Source: an uncultured Myxococcales bacterium | GTDB lineage: Bacteria > Myxococcota_A > UBA9042 > CAIXZC01 | Length of the DNA: 64,000 bases | Direction: 5' to 3' | Assembly (NCBI GenBank): GCA_903895725.1 | Contig: CAITUV010000073.1 | Location: forward strand, 62,001 to 126,000 | Shown here: positions 52,748 through 62,894 of the stretch, piece after piece | Numbering within the stretch: the first letter of the stretch is position 1 | How the letters are laid out: the number at the start of each line of letters is the position of its first letter | Translations under genes and position numbers: made by a program | The notes under the pieces: generated by a model | Databases searched by the model: none | The model's input: only the letters and a program-made list of their open reading frames with translations | What the model was told of the DNA's origin: nothing

Positions 52748-52751
<4 letters not shown>
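49884..52751 (-). CDS. LolC/E-type lipoprotein-release permease with large N-terminal membrane extension
   Basis: A 955-aa protein, more than twice the usual 400-415. The C-terminal half (about 440-955) is a LolC/E permease: first helix around ASVVGVAIGVWALIVVLSVM, a periplasmic domain (about 495-790) and three FtsX-type helices (about 800-945) ending in the IELVQGLKDER tail. The first 440 residues are an unrelated membrane region with about 12-13 predicted helices and no motif I know. The periplasmic domain also holds an acidic Pro-rich insert (about 600-665) with repeated APEGL..MP phrases. The ATG overlaps the lysS stop (ATGA). One LolC/E gene next to lolD suggests a homodimeric LolF-like transporter. 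Confidence 0.85.
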
Positions 52752-54265
<1,514 letters not shown>

Positions 54266-54270
54266 GAGCG

Positions 54271-55593
54271 CTACTCCTTGACCTGGGAATCGGATGCTGC
54301 TGCCTGGGGTTCGGCCTTTTCGGCCGTGCTGCTCATTGCAAAACGCTTGGCGATGAACTCGAGCTCGATGTCCTGCAGGATACGATTGCTGCTCTTGGCG
54401 ACTTCCATGATCCGCCGGACCAGTCCCTGATTGGGCTGGATTCCGTGCTCTTCGAGCCAGCACATGACGTTGGACTCACCGCTCATGGGCCCAACTTCCA
54501 CGATCTGGCGCAGGCCGAACATACCGGCCGGGATACCCGAGTAGATCCGGTCGGCCAGCCAGTCGGCACCGGCCCTGCGGGCCTTGATGATGGCGGCAGC
54601 GTGCACCCCGGTGCTGGTGCGGAAGGCATCAGGACCCACCACGGGGTAGTTGTAGGGGATGCGCCAGTGGGTGGCCATGGCCGCCTGTCGGCAGTAGAGG
54701 AGCAGCTTGGACAGGTCGTTGTCGATGGCCCCGAGGAGCTTGAGGTTCATGAGAATCTGGTCCATGGGTGCATTGCCGCATCGTTCTCCGATGCCCAGTG
54801 CCGTTCCGTGGACGCGGGTGACGCCCTCTTCGATGGCGTGGATCGAGTTGACCAGGCCCAGCCCCCGATCATTGTGGCCGTGCCAGTCCAGCTTGATCCC
54901 CTTACCGATACCGGCGATGATGTTGCGGGTGAAGCGGATGAGGTTGCGGAGCCCGTCCGGCGTGGAATGGCCGACCGTATCGCACAAGGCGATCCGGCTG
55001 GCACCGGACTCGATGGCGACGTGGTACAGCGGGTAGAGCGTGTCGGGCTTGGCCCGGGTCGTGTCCTCGGTGACGAAGGTGACCGGGAGGCCGTAGCTGC
55101 GTGCCATGCGGATCGACTCGCGAACGAGGCGGAACATCTTGTGCGATTCCCACTCCTCGACGAACTTCCGGATGGGGCTGGTACCGATGAAGGCCAGGAC
55201 CTCGACCTCGACGCCGCTTTTCTGCGAGATGTCGATGATGGGCTGGATGTCCCGGTCCAGGGTGCGGGCCGCTGCGCAGGGACGAATGGCGAGGCGTGCG
55301 GCCGAGATTTCCCGGCAGACCTCCAGGACATCCTGCTGGGCACGGAGACCGGAGCCGGGCAACCCCACGTCCGCGTACTGGATTCCCAGGTCGTTCATGG
55401 TGTGGACGAGCATCACCTTGTCGGTCACGGGCGGATCGACGACGGACGGGGACTGGAGGCCATCCCGGAGCGTTTCGTCCAGGAAGAGGATCTTCTCCTG
55501 GCTGATGGGGGCCACCTTGTCCACCTGGTTCCAGTCGTAGATGATGTCCGCCTGGTTGAACTCGTCCAGGTTGAACTGCCCGTCGTCCTTCAT
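54271..55593 (-). CDS. LeuA/homocitrate-synthase-family acyltransferase
   Basis: A 440-aa member of the DRE-TIM metallolyase family that joins acetyl-CoA to a 2-keto acid. Signatures are LDETLRDGLQSP near residue 40, metal-binding HGHND near 243, and GIGERCGNAP. It lacks the C-terminal allosteric domain of classical LeuA. Candidates are isopropylmalate, homocitrate or a related synthase; the sequence alone does not settle it. GGAGG precedes the ATG. It is first in the run that continues with lysS five bases later. No other leucine or lysine biosynthesis gene is in the window. Confidence 0.85.
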   Translation of the reverse strand: MKDDGQFNLDEFNQADIIYDWNQVDKVAPISQEKILFLDETLRDGLQSPSVVDPPVTDKVMLVHTMNDLGIQYADVGLPGSGLRAQQDVLEVCREISAARLAIRPCAAARTLDRDIQPIIDISQKSGVEVEVLAFIGTSPIRKFVEEWESHKMFRLVRESIRMARSYGLPVTFVTEDTTRAKPDTLYPLYHVAIESGASRIALCDTVGHSTPDGLRNLIRFTRNIIAGIGKGIKLDWHGHNDRGLGLVNSIHAIEEGVTRVHGTALGIGERCGNAPMDQILMNLKLLGAIDNDLSKLLLYCRQAAMATHWRIPYNYPVVGPDAFRTSTGVHAAAIIKARRAGADWLADRIYSGIPAGMFGLRQIVEVGPMSGESNVMCWLEEHGIQPNQGLVRRIMEVAKSSNRILQDIELEFIAKRFAMSSTAEKAEPQAAASDSQVKE

Positions 55594-55672
55594 CGGGTTC
55601 CTCCGTCCCAGCCGCCGGATTCAGTGCGGCGCCCGCGAGCGCCCGAGACGACCTGGGGAAAAAAGGGCACTG

Positions 55673-55701
55673 AATATACTTGACTGCCTTTTCGAATGCA
55701 A
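55673..55701 (-). promoter_or_regulatory. promoter of the LeuA-like/lysS/lol run
   Basis: On the minus strand TTGCAT (55696-55701), 17 bases, TATATT (55673-55678), in an AT-rich patch 80 bases before the ATG at 55593. Confidence 0.6.
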
Positions 55702-55753
55702 CGATTATGGTGGCAGAGGGGACGACGTCCTCAAGCGGGAAGCGGAAACGGGC

Positions 55754-55781
55754 TTGACAAGTCAGGCCCGATGCATATTCT
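55754..55781 (+). promoter_or_regulatory. dksA-like gene promoter
   Basis: A consensus TTGACA (55754-55759), 16 bases, TATTCT (55776-55781), then about 50 bases to the GTG start. Confidence 0.6.
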
Positions 55782-55834
55782 CCCACGTGCTTTTCGCCCG
55801 CCGGGGGGCGGGCCGAGGACTGGAGGAAAGCGCC

Positions 55835-56197
55835 GTGAAGAAGAAGGAACTGGAGAAATTCCGCACGCTCCTCGAGACACAGAAGTCGGACCTGGTCGAG
55901 AAAGCCCGGCGGACGCTGGAGCAGGATATGGCCGTGGATGTCGCCGAGCTTCCGGACGACATGGACTTCGCCACGACCCAATCGGACCAGGGAATGACGT
56001 TGCGCCTGAGGGGGCGGGAAAAGACACTCCTGAAGAAGATCGAAGAAGCGCTCAAGCGCATCGATGCCGGCGAGTTCGGTATCTGCGAGGAGTGCGGTGA
56101 CGACATCGGCACCAAGCGGCTGGAGGCAAGACCGGTGACGACGCTCTGCATCCAGTGCAAGAGCGAGCAGGAGCGCCGCGAGAAGCTCTACGTCTAG
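55835..56197 (+). CDS. DksA/TraR-family RNA polymerase-binding protein
   Basis: A 120-aa protein with the DksA layout: an N-terminal coiled coil whose tip carries the DxxDxA motif (PDDMDFATTQ), then a C4 zinc finger (CEECGDDIGTKRLEARP...CIQC). DksA proteins enter the polymerase secondary channel and modulate stringent and rRNA control. The start is a GTG at 55835 with GGAGGA seven bases upstream. The frame is open upstream to 55541, but that runs into the divergent gene. It is smaller than E. coli DksA and closer to the short DksA/TraR proteins of the former Deltaproteobacteria. Confidence 0.93.
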   Translation: MKKKELEKFRTLLETQKSDLVEKARRTLEQDMAVDVAELPDDMDFATTQSDQGMTLRLRGREKTLLKKIEEALKRIDAGEFGICEECGDDIGTKRLEARPVTTLCIQCKSEQERREKLYV

Positions 56198-56238
56198 TTG
56201 GTCCCCGCATCGGTACCGGCAGATTGATGCCGACCGAC

Positions 56239-56267
56239 TTGAACCACTCCCGAATTCGTGTTAATGT
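56239..56267 (+). promoter_or_regulatory. promoter of the EF-hand-like lipoprotein
   Basis: TTGAAC (56239-56244), 17 bases, TAATGT (56262-56267), 27 bases before the ATG at 56295. Confidence 0.45.
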
Positions 56268-56294
56268 CATGCGAGCATCTTCCAGGAGGAGCGA

Positions 56295-56885
56295 ATGCGT
56301 CTCTCTGCCGCCTGCCTGATCCTGTTTGTCGTTGCCCTGTCGGCCTGCTCCGGAGCCCAGCCCGCCAAGAAGGACTCCATGATGCCCGACCCCATCGCCC
56401 CGGTCACCGGTGGCGGATCGTCCATCATCGAGAAGGGCGATGTCTCCGGCGACGGAAAGCCTGACGTGTGGGGCTACTACAAGGAAATCCCCGACCCGGC
56501 CAACCCGAAGGTCGTGACCAAGGTCCTGGTCAAGAAGGAGGCCGACCTCAACTTCGACGGCCGAAAGGACATCCTGAGGGAGTTCGATGACGAGGGAATC
56601 CTCCGCCGAGAGGAGGCCGACCTCGACTTCGACGGCAACCTCGACGAGATCGTGGTGTACGACAAGGGAGTCCTCAAGGAAAAGCACGTCTTCCGCTCCG
56701 GCTCGTCCCGTCCCTTCATCTGGAAGTATTTCGAGGAGGGAAAGATGAACCGGATGGACCGGGATGACAACGGCGACGGCCGGCCCGACTACTGCGAGCT
56801 GTGGTACGCAGGCGAGAAGATCAGCAAGCGCGGCTGGGACAAGGACGGCAACGGCGAGTGCGACTACTGGGAGAACGCAGACTGA
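56295..56885 (+). CDS. lipoprotein with EF-hand-like DxDxDG loops
   Basis: A 196-aa lipoprotein with lipobox VALSAC. The mature part holds five calcium-loop-like segments: DVSGDGKPD, DLNFDGRKD, DLDFDGNLD, DDNGDGRPD and DKDGNGECD. Each is followed by a strand and turn, as in dockerin- or VCBS-type repeats. Similar small lipoproteins are common in Myxococcota. GGAGGAG precedes the ATG. The next gene, a rotamase-like lipoprotein, starts 56 bp later on the same strand. Confidence 0.85.
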   Translation: MRLSAACLILFVVALSACSGAQPAKKDSMMPDPIAPVTGGGSSIIEKGDVSGDGKPDVWGYYKEIPDPANPKVVTKVLVKKEADLNFDGRKDILREFDDEGILRREEADLDFDGNLDEIVVYDKGVLKEKHVFRSGSSRPFIWKYFEEGKMNRMDRDDNGDGRPDYCELWYAGEKISKRGWDKDGNGECDYWENAD

Positions 56886-56941
56886 GCGCCTCCGGGATAC
56901 CCCATCATTCCCCCTCCGTGAACCACGTCGTTCCCTTTCGG

Positions 56942-58105
56942 ATGAGCGGAGCTCCAGCAACGGTCGACCTGAAGGCCGGATACCCTCGGCTGCGCCGGGC
57001 GGTCCTCCTCGGGGTGCTTGTGACCATGGGGGCAGCCAGTCCCGCTTGCCGGACGGACTCGACGAAGACGGTGGCGGCGGGCAATGTGGCGGGGGACGTG
57101 ACGAGCGGTGGGCACGGCCTCGTGGTGGACATAAGGACCGGTGGAGCGGATCCTGCCGTCGCCGACCTGAAGACCGGAGCGGGGGGCCACCAGGCGGCGG
57201 ATGTGAAGGCCGGCCAGGCCAGCAGCGCAGCGGTGGATGCCCGGATCGGTTCGGCGGCCGGGCCGTCGGGCCGCGGTGCCGGGACGCTGGACTGCATGGT
57301 CAACGGCAGCCCCCTCACCCGGGAGCGGATTGCCGCACTGGCAACACGAGACGGACTGACCGAGGACGCTGCCAGGCGGCGGCTTTCGGGAGCGATGCTG
57401 GTCGCGGCGGAGGCCTTGCGCAGCGGGTTTCCGGGGGCTGGCGAGGCGGTCGACCCGCTGGTGCTGGCCGACTCCTATCTCCAGCAGGTGTTCAGCAGGT
57501 CCACGCTTTGCGGCAACATCACGGAGCGGCAGCTCCGGCAGTTCTACGAAGTTTCCTACCAGCCCGGATGGACTGTCGACGTGTACCAGGGGGACGTGGT
57601 TGAGCTGCGCTGCTGCCCGAGCCTGGCCGACAAGTGCCCGGCGGAGCAGGTCAAGGGGTGCCGGGAGAAGAACCGGGAAGTGACCGTCCTGTTGGAGCAG
57701 GTGGGACGCGACTGGAAAGAGGGGCGGGCCCCGAGCCAGGCCGACCTGGATCGGCAAAACCCTGCGTTGCGCCTGACCGACTTCGGGTTTGCCGTGTTTC
57801 CGGGCATTCCGCTCGAGCGGCAGAAGGGGAAGACCCTGTTCGATCTGCCTGCGCTGCGGCGGATCATGGCGTTGAAGCCGGGGGACGTGTCGGTGCCGTT
57901 CGAGTCGGAGCTTGGGTTCCACGTGGTGCGACTGAACCGGTTCCGGCCCGCCATCACCGCCGAATCGCCGGAGTTCCTCGAGGCAGGCCGCGAGGAGCTG
58001 TGCCGCCAGCGGGTCGAGCAGACCCGGAAGGACTATGTCTCCAGGCTTCTCCAGGCCGCGGTGATCGAACCGCCGTTGCCACCGGAACCGTCGTCAAAAC
58101 CTTGA
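56942..58105 (+). CDS. parvulin-type peptidyl-prolyl isomerase lipoprotein
   Basis: A 387-aa lipoprotein with a lipobox-like site (GAASPAC), a Gly/Ala-rich linker (36-110) and a SurA/PrsA-like chaperone region (115-260). The C-terminal part (about 265-370) matches the end of parvulin rotamase domains: ALKPGDVSVPFESELGFHVV, followed by RLNRF. Two vicinal Cys (ELRCCPS) and CPAEQVKGC are unusual there. It probably helps fold exported proteins. The start at 56942 lacks a clear ribosome site; a GTG at 56918 is an alternative. Confidence 0.75.
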   Translation: MSGAPATVDLKAGYPRLRRAVLLGVLVTMGAASPACRTDSTKTVAAGNVAGDVTSGGHGLVVDIRTGGADPAVADLKTGAGGHQAADVKAGQASSAAVDARIGSAAGPSGRGAGTLDCMVNGSPLTRERIAALATRDGLTEDAARRRLSGAMLVAAEALRSGFPGAGEAVDPLVLADSYLQQVFSRSTLCGNITERQLRQFYEVSYQPGWTVDVYQGDVVELRCCPSLADKCPAEQVKGCREKNREVTVLLEQVGRDWKEGRAPSQADLDRQNPALRLTDFGFAVFPGIPLERQKGKTLFDLPALRRIMALKPGDVSVPFESELGFHVVRLNRFRPAITAESPEFLEAGREELCRQRVEQTRKDYVSRLLQAAVIEPPLPPEPSSKP

Positions 58106-58711
58106 AGTCGCTTGAGGGGAGCGGGGTGGAGGCGCATGGGTCTCCCGGTCTTCCTGGAGCAAACTACCAGAGCGAAGCGGGAACGAGCAAACCACCGGTC
58201 GGAGTTGGTCGACCGGGAGGCCCACGTCTGGATGGCCGGAAGATGACCGACCGGCACAATCCAATCTCGAGGCGACGACTCAGAGAACAACCAGGCACAG
58301 GGTCAGAAGGAGCATACTTCCAAAGGGTCAACCGGAGCACGCCGTCAGCTCCATGCCTCCAACAACAAGCGCTTTTCACCCTTGCATGTACCGTGCCAAC
58401 CCTTCCTGAGTAGCCTTCGTTTTTTCTAAAAAACCTGTAATTTCAAGTTGTTAGGAGGGCTCGGCCAGGGGAGGGCTGCACGGGGAGGGGCGAAGGGACC
58501 GGCAGGGGTGTGTGTCCGTGGGCGACATTCTGCGGGCCTTGTGTGTCCCAAATTGAGACTTTCGTGGGGCGAATGTGTCAACCTGAGATACAGTACCGGA
58601 GGGTCGAAATCCGGAGCGACGGCGTGTGCAGCTCGAGTTTGCGGCATGACGGCCGTCTTGAGTTTCAGCAGTCAGCAGGAGTCGTGGGAATGGAGTGCGG
58701 CTGGAGTACTA
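58106..58711. other. 606-bp gene-free convergent region
   Basis: No open frame with coding character or family similarity. It has an AT-rich dyad GTTTTTT-ct-AAAAAAC (58419-58434), rare in this GC-rich window, and a pair of related 17-18-bp motifs at 58543-58591. It could be the remains of a mobile element or a site for DNA-binding proteins. Confidence 0.6.
58543..58591 (+). repeat. pair of related gtgtc..ga.a motifs, 32 bp apart
   Basis: gtgtcccaaattgagact (58543-58560) and gtgtcaacctgagatac (58575-58591) share GTGTC, an A/C run and TGAGA. The first is a near-dyad. Three helical turns separate them, as in operator pairs or transposon-end repeats. Confidence 0.5.
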
Positions 58712-59977
58712 CTAGTTGCCCGCGGGGGCAGCGGCAGCCGGAGCGGCCGGAGCGGCCTCGGCGGCGGGGGCAGCAGCGCCCTCGGCGGCGGGGGCAGCGG
58801 CACCGTCGGCGGCGGGAGCGGCACCCTCGGCGGGAGCGGCACCCTCGGCGGGAGCGGCACCCTCGGCGGGGGCAGCGCCTTCGGCCGGAGCGGCCTCGGG
58901 AGCGGGAGCGGGGGCGCCGCCCATGCCCATCATGAATCCGCTGGCCATCTGCTGGAGCAGGGAGAGGTCTCCCGTCTGCTCCATCTGGGCCAGGACGGTC
59001 TCGATCTGGGCGAGCTGGGTCATGACCTCAGCCTTGTTCTTCGGCAGCTCAGTGGCCATCTCGGCGATGCCCTTCTTGGCCTGCTCGATGCCCTCGGTCC
59101 AGTCACGGACGAGGCCGAGGGGGAGCCACTTGCCTTCCACCTGCACGAACTTCTCGGACTCGTTGTCGCCGGCGATGTTGACGGTGACCTTCACGACGTC
59201 GCCGAACTTCTCGTCCTTCTCGGCCTCGGGCTCGGCCGTGACGGTCGCAGTGGCCAGGACGGCCATGGCGGCGTCGAGCTGGGCCTTCTGCTGGGACTCG
59301 TCAGCCAGCTTGAACGCCTGGGCGGCAACCTTGGGCAGCGTATCGGCAGCGAACTTCTCCAGGGAGAAGGTCTTGAGCTGCTCGAGGTCGGTGAGGCCCG
59401 CGGTCTTCAGCATGGTCCAGGTCTCGGCCAGGCCGTCGATGGCCTTGCCAACGTCCTCGGCGCTGACGGGCACGCCCATGTCGGTGACCATCTTCACGAG
59501 GGCTTCCTTGTTCTTGGTGGCCAGGGCGAAGGTGCGGTCGAGCAGGTTGACGACCTTGTCCCACAGCTCCTTGTCCATGGCACCGGCGAACGCCTGGACG
59601 ACGCCGTCGATGTCCTTCACATAGGAAGCCGGCAGCAGGCCGAACAGGGGGGTGACGTCCTTGGCCTTGAGGGCGTTGAACACGGCCTCGACGGTCTCCT
59701 TGGCTCCGCCCTGGGCAGCGGGGGCCGGCTCTTCCTTCTTGGGCTCCTCAGCCTTGGGCTCCTCAGCCTTCGGCTCTTCCTTCTTGGGCTCCTCAGCCTT
59801 CGGCTCCTCTGCCTTGGGCTCTTCGGCCTTGGGCTCCTCAGCCTTCGGCTCGGCCGGCTTCGGCTCTTCCTTCTTCACTTCCTCCTTCTTCGCCTCTTCC
59901 TTCTTCTCTTCTTCCTTCTTGCAGCCGACGAAGCAGAGCCCCAGAGACACGACGCACACCACCAGCAGCTTCCTCAT
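58712..59977 (-). CDS. lipoprotein with EEPKA and AAPAEG low-complexity repeats
   Basis: A 421-aa lipoprotein with lipobox GLCFVGC. Residues 20-85 are Lys/Glu/Pro repeats (EEPKA units), a charged spacer of the kind that spans the periplasm or peptidoglycan. Residues 90-345 form a helical domain of unknown family (ETVEAVFNALKAKDVTPLFG...), Cys-free, unlike the other lipoproteins here. Residues 350-421 are Ala/Pro/Gly repeats. GAGGAGG precedes the ATG, and a 95-base leader holds a hairpin. A very long open frame on the opposite strand is a codon-bias artefact. Confidence 0.85.
   Translation of the reverse strand: MRKLLVVCVVSLGLCFVGCKKEEEKKEEAKKEEVKKEEPKPAEPKAEEPKAEEPKAEEPKAEEPKKEEPKAEEPKAEEPKKEEPAPAAQGGAKETVEAVFNALKAKDVTPLFGLLPASYVKDIDGVVQAFAGAMDKELWDKVVNLLDRTFALATKNKEALVKMVTDMGVPVSAEDVGKAIDGLAETWTMLKTAGLTDLEQLKTFSLEKFAADTLPKVAAQAFKLADESQQKAQLDAAMAVLATATVTAEPEAEKDEKFGDVVKVTVNIAGDNESEKFVQVEGKWLPLGLVRDWTEGIEQAKKGIAEMATELPKNKAEVMTQLAQIETVLAQMEQTGDLSLLQQMASGFMMGMGGAPAPAPEAAPAEGAAPAEGAAPAEGAAPAEGAAPAADGAAAPAAEGAAAPAAEAAPAAPAAAAPAGN
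58820..58873 (-). repeat. 18-bp tandem repeat coding AAPAEG
   Basis: The unit ggcaccctcggcgggagc (plus-strand reading) occurs at 58820-58837, 58838-58855 and 58856-58873, the last with one mismatch. Looser copies flank it to about 58770 and 58885. Confidence 0.9.
59744..59850 (-). repeat. 15-bp-type repeat coding EEPKA
   Basis: Imperfect 15-bp units of the form ctcctcagccttggg repeat through the spacer of the lipoprotein, with AEEPK and KEEPK variants. Confidence 0.8.
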
Positions 59978-60012
59978 CTCATCCTCCTCGTTTCACGTTC
60001 TTTCACCGTGCT

Positions 60013-60031
60013 GCGGCTGACCCCCAGCCGC
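60013..60031. promoter_or_regulatory. leader hairpin of the low-complexity lipoprotein
   Basis: Perfect 7-bp stem GCGGCTG/CAGCCGC with a 5-base loop, in the transcribed leader about 36 bases before the ATG at 59977. It may affect message stability or translation. Confidence 0.5.
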
Positions 60032-60077
60032 CGAGCACATCAATCGCCAAAACAGGGTCATTTCAAAGACCGGGCGG

Positions 60078-60106
60078 TTTGTACTCCTGGCTGGGGACGT
60101 TGTCAA
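60078..60106 (-). promoter_or_regulatory. strong promoter of the low-complexity lipoprotein
   Basis: On the minus strand a consensus TTGACA (60101-60106), 17 bases, TACAAA (60078-60083). It is the best -35 and spacing match in the window, which suggests an abundant lipoprotein. Confidence 0.65.
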
Positions 60107-60202
60107 TGGGAAAAAGGGGGACGCCTGAAGCGGGCGCGATTGACTTTCGCGGCCCATTCTGATAGCGGATTCAGCCGTGTTGACGAGCTAGCGGAGGTTG
60201 CC

Positions 60203-62881
60203 GTGGCACGGGAGCTGGACAAGAGTTACGAGCACGAGAAGGTCGAGCCGAAGTGGTATGACCGCTGGGTGAAGGAAGGGTACTTCCACGCCCTCGATGA
60301 GAGCGGGAAGCCGCCGTTCTGCCTGGTCATTCCGCCCCCGAACGTGACGGGTGCGCTGCACGTGGGTCACGCCCTTACCTATTCCATCCAGGACTGCCTT
60401 ATCCGATGGAAGCGGATGAGCGGATTCAACACGCTGTGGCTTCCGGGGACGGACCACGCCGGCATTGCCACCCAGATGCTGGTGGAGCGCAAGCTGGCCG
60501 CCGAAGGGGTGACGCGGGATCAGCTCGGACGTGAGCGATTCCTGGAGAAGGTCTGGGAGTGGAAGCACCAGTATCACCGCCGGATCACGGAGCAGTCGCG
60601 GCGTCTGGGCATCTCCGTGGACTGGGAGCGGGAGCGGTTCACCATGGACGAGGGTTTGTCCCGGGCGGTGCGGGAGGCCTTCGTCACGCTGCACGAGCAG
60701 GGGTACATCTACCGGGCACGGCGCATGGTGAACTGGTCGCCGGCCATCCGCACCGTGTTGTCCGATCTCGAAGTCGAGCACAAGGAGGTCAAGGGCAGCT
60801 TCTGGTACATCCGCTATCCGGTGGTCGGGCAGGAAGGGCGGGCCATCGTCGTGGCCACCACCCGGCCCGAGACCATGCTGGGCGATACCGCCGTGGCCGT
60901 GCACTCCACGGACGAGCGCTACAAGGACCTGATCGGGAGGCAGGTCGTGCTGCCGCTGACCGGGCGGACCATCCCCGTCATCGCGGACGACATCCTGGCC
61001 GATCCGACCAAGGGGACCGGGGCGGTCAAGGTCACCCCCTCGCACGATCCCAACGACTTCGAGTGCGGGGTACGCAACGACCTCGCCTTCATCGACATCC
61101 TGAACGACGACGCCACGCTCAACGAGCGCGTGCCCGAGACATACAGAGGCCTCGACCGGTTCAAGGCCCGGGAGCTCGTCGTCGCCGACCTCGAAGCCGG
61201 TGGCTATCTCGAGAAGGTCGAGCCCATTGCCCACTCGGTGGGGCACTGCATGCGCAGCGGCGTGATGATTGAGCCGAAGGTATCGTGGCAGTGGTACGTG
61301 AAGATGGGGCCGCCCGAGGACCCCGAGTCCATCGCCGGCGCCGCCATCCGGGCCGTGGAGGATGGGCGTATCCGCTTCGTCCCCCCGCACTGGACGGCCG
61401 AGTACTTCCGATGGCTGCGCAACATCCGCGACTGGTGCATCAGCCGGCAGCTCTGGTGGGGGCACCGCATTCCCGCCTGGCACTGCGCCCAGTGCGGCGA
61501 GGTCACTGTATCCAGACAGGATCCGCATGCGTGCGCGCATTGCGGGAGCCAGAAGATCTCGCAGGACGAGGACGTGCTGGACACCTGGTTCTCCTCCGGG
61601 CTCTGGCCGTTCTCCACGCTGGGATGGCCGGAGAGGACGAAGGCGCTCGATACGTTCTATCCCAACGCGATCATGGAGACCGGCTTCGACATCATCTTCT
61701 TCTGGGTTGCCCGGATGATCATGATGGGGATGAAGCTGATGGGGGACGTCCCGTTCCGGGAGGTATACCTCCACGCCATGGTACGGGATGCACACGGACA
61801 GAAGATGTCCAAGACCAAGGGGAACGTGGTGGACCCGCTCGACGTGTGCGCTCAGCATGGAGCCGACGCCCTTCGGTTCTCCCTGCTGGCGTTGACCGTG
61901 CAGGGGCGGGACCTCAAGCTCTCCATGGACACGATCTCGGGCTACCGGGCCTTCATGAACAAGATCTGGAACGTCGCCCGGTTCGTGTTCATGAATCTCC
62001 CCGAGGACTACTCCTGGCGCTCTCCTCTGGAGAACCGGGACAAGCTTACCGCCCAGGACAAGTGGATCCTGTCCAGGCTCCAGAAGGTGACGGCCGAGAC
62101 GCAGCAGGCGCTGACCGAGTACCGGTTCAACGAATATGCCAGCGGCCTGTACCAGTTCGTCTGGCACGAGTTCTGCGACTGGTACGTCGAGCTGGCCAAG
62201 CCCTCGCTGTACGGCGAGGACGAGGGGGCCAAGGGGATGTCCCGGGATGTGCTGGTGTATGTGCTCGACCGGGTCATGCGGATGATGCACCCCGCCGCAC
62301 CCTACATCACCGAAGAGATCTGGCAGATGCTGCCGTCCCGCCAGGGCGATTCCATCACCGTCGCCCAGTGGCCGGAGCCGGACGGAGCGCTGGATTTCGG
62401 GGAGGAAGCGCAGCGGTTCGTCGCGGTCATCGATACCATCGGAGCGATCCGGTCGGTTCGATCCCAGAACAACGTTCCTCCTTCGGCATTCGTGGATGCC
62501 GTGATCCGTCCTTCGAGCGCAAAGGCGGCCGAGAGCACCGCCTGGGGGCGGGAGTTCATCCTGCGCCTGGGGCGGGTACAGAAGCTGACCATCGACGTGG
62601 CTGCGGAGCGGCCGGGGAAGTCGGGGGCAGCGGTCACCGACTCGGGGACGGTATTCGTGGAGCTCGGCGGAGTCATCGACATCGACGAGGAAGTGGCCCG
62701 GCTCAAGAAGCAGGTCGAGAAGTTTGCGGTCAAGCTCGACCAGATCACTCGGAAGCTGGGGAACGCGAGCTTCCTGGAGAAGGCTCCTGCCGAAGTGATC
62801 GAGGAGCAGGAAGAGCAGAAGGCAGAGCTGGAAGCCAAGATCCAGGGGTTGCGAGAGCACCTGGCATCGTTGCAGGGCTAG
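60203..62881 (+). CDS. valS: valyl-tRNA synthetase
   Basis: This 892-aa class I synthetase charges tRNA-Val. The HIGH motif is in PNVTGALHVGHAL, the editing domain spans about 160-350 (TTRPETMLGDTAVAVH), KMSKS reads KMSKTKGNVVDP, and the C-terminal coiled coil typical of ValS is about 825-892 (DEEVARLKKQVEKF). The start is a GTG at 60203 with GGAGG upstream, where homology begins. The frame is open for another 585 codons upstream, but that part is the antisense of the low-complexity lipoprotein gene. A TTGACT at 60140 may be its -35, with a poor -10. Confidence 0.97.
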   Translation: MARELDKSYEHEKVEPKWYDRWVKEGYFHALDESGKPPFCLVIPPPNVTGALHVGHALTYSIQDCLIRWKRMSGFNTLWLPGTDHAGIATQMLVERKLAAEGVTRDQLGRERFLEKVWEWKHQYHRRITEQSRRLGISVDWERERFTMDEGLSRAVREAFVTLHEQGYIYRARRMVNWSPAIRTVLSDLEVEHKEVKGSFWYIRYPVVGQEGRAIVVATTRPETMLGDTAVAVHSTDERYKDLIGRQVVLPLTGRTIPVIADDILADPTKGTGAVKVTPSHDPNDFECGVRNDLAFIDILNDDATLNERVPETYRGLDRFKARELVVADLEAGGYLEKVEPIAHSVGHCMRSGVMIEPKVSWQWYVKMGPPEDPESIAGAAIRAVEDGRIRFVPPHWTAEYFRWLRNIRDWCISRQLWWGHRIPAWHCAQCGEVTVSRQDPHACAHCGSQKISQDEDVLDTWFSSGLWPFSTLGWPERTKALDTFYPNAIMETGFDIIFFWVARMIMMGMKLMGDVPFREVYLHAMVRDAHGQKMSKTKGNVVDPLDVCAQHGADALRFSLLALTVQGRDLKLSMDTISGYRAFMNKIWNVARFVFMNLPEDYSWRSPLENRDKLTAQDKWILSRLQKVTAETQQALTEYRFNEYASGLYQFVWHEFCDWYVELAKPSLYGEDEGAKGMSRDVLVYVLDRVMRMMHPAAPYITEEIWQMLPSRQGDSITVAQWPEPDGALDFGEEAQRFVAVIDTIGAIRSVRSQNNVPPSAFVDAVIRPSSAKAAESTAWGREFILRLGRVQKLTIDVAAERPGKSGAAVTDSGTVFVELGGVIDIDEEVARLKKQVEKFAVKLDQITRKLGNASFLEKAPAEVIEEQEEQKAELEAKIQGLREHLASLQG

Positions 62882-62894
62882 GCAGGACGTCCCC

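Noticed and set aside
58543..58591. Motif pair as ends of an IS21-type element
   Set aside because: No transposase or second end is present, and the motifs are too short and imperfect to assign to a family.
58448..60202. N-terminal extension of valS by 585 codons
   Set aside because: Homology to ValS begins at the GTG at 60203, which has its own ribosome site. The extension is antisense to a lipoprotein gene.
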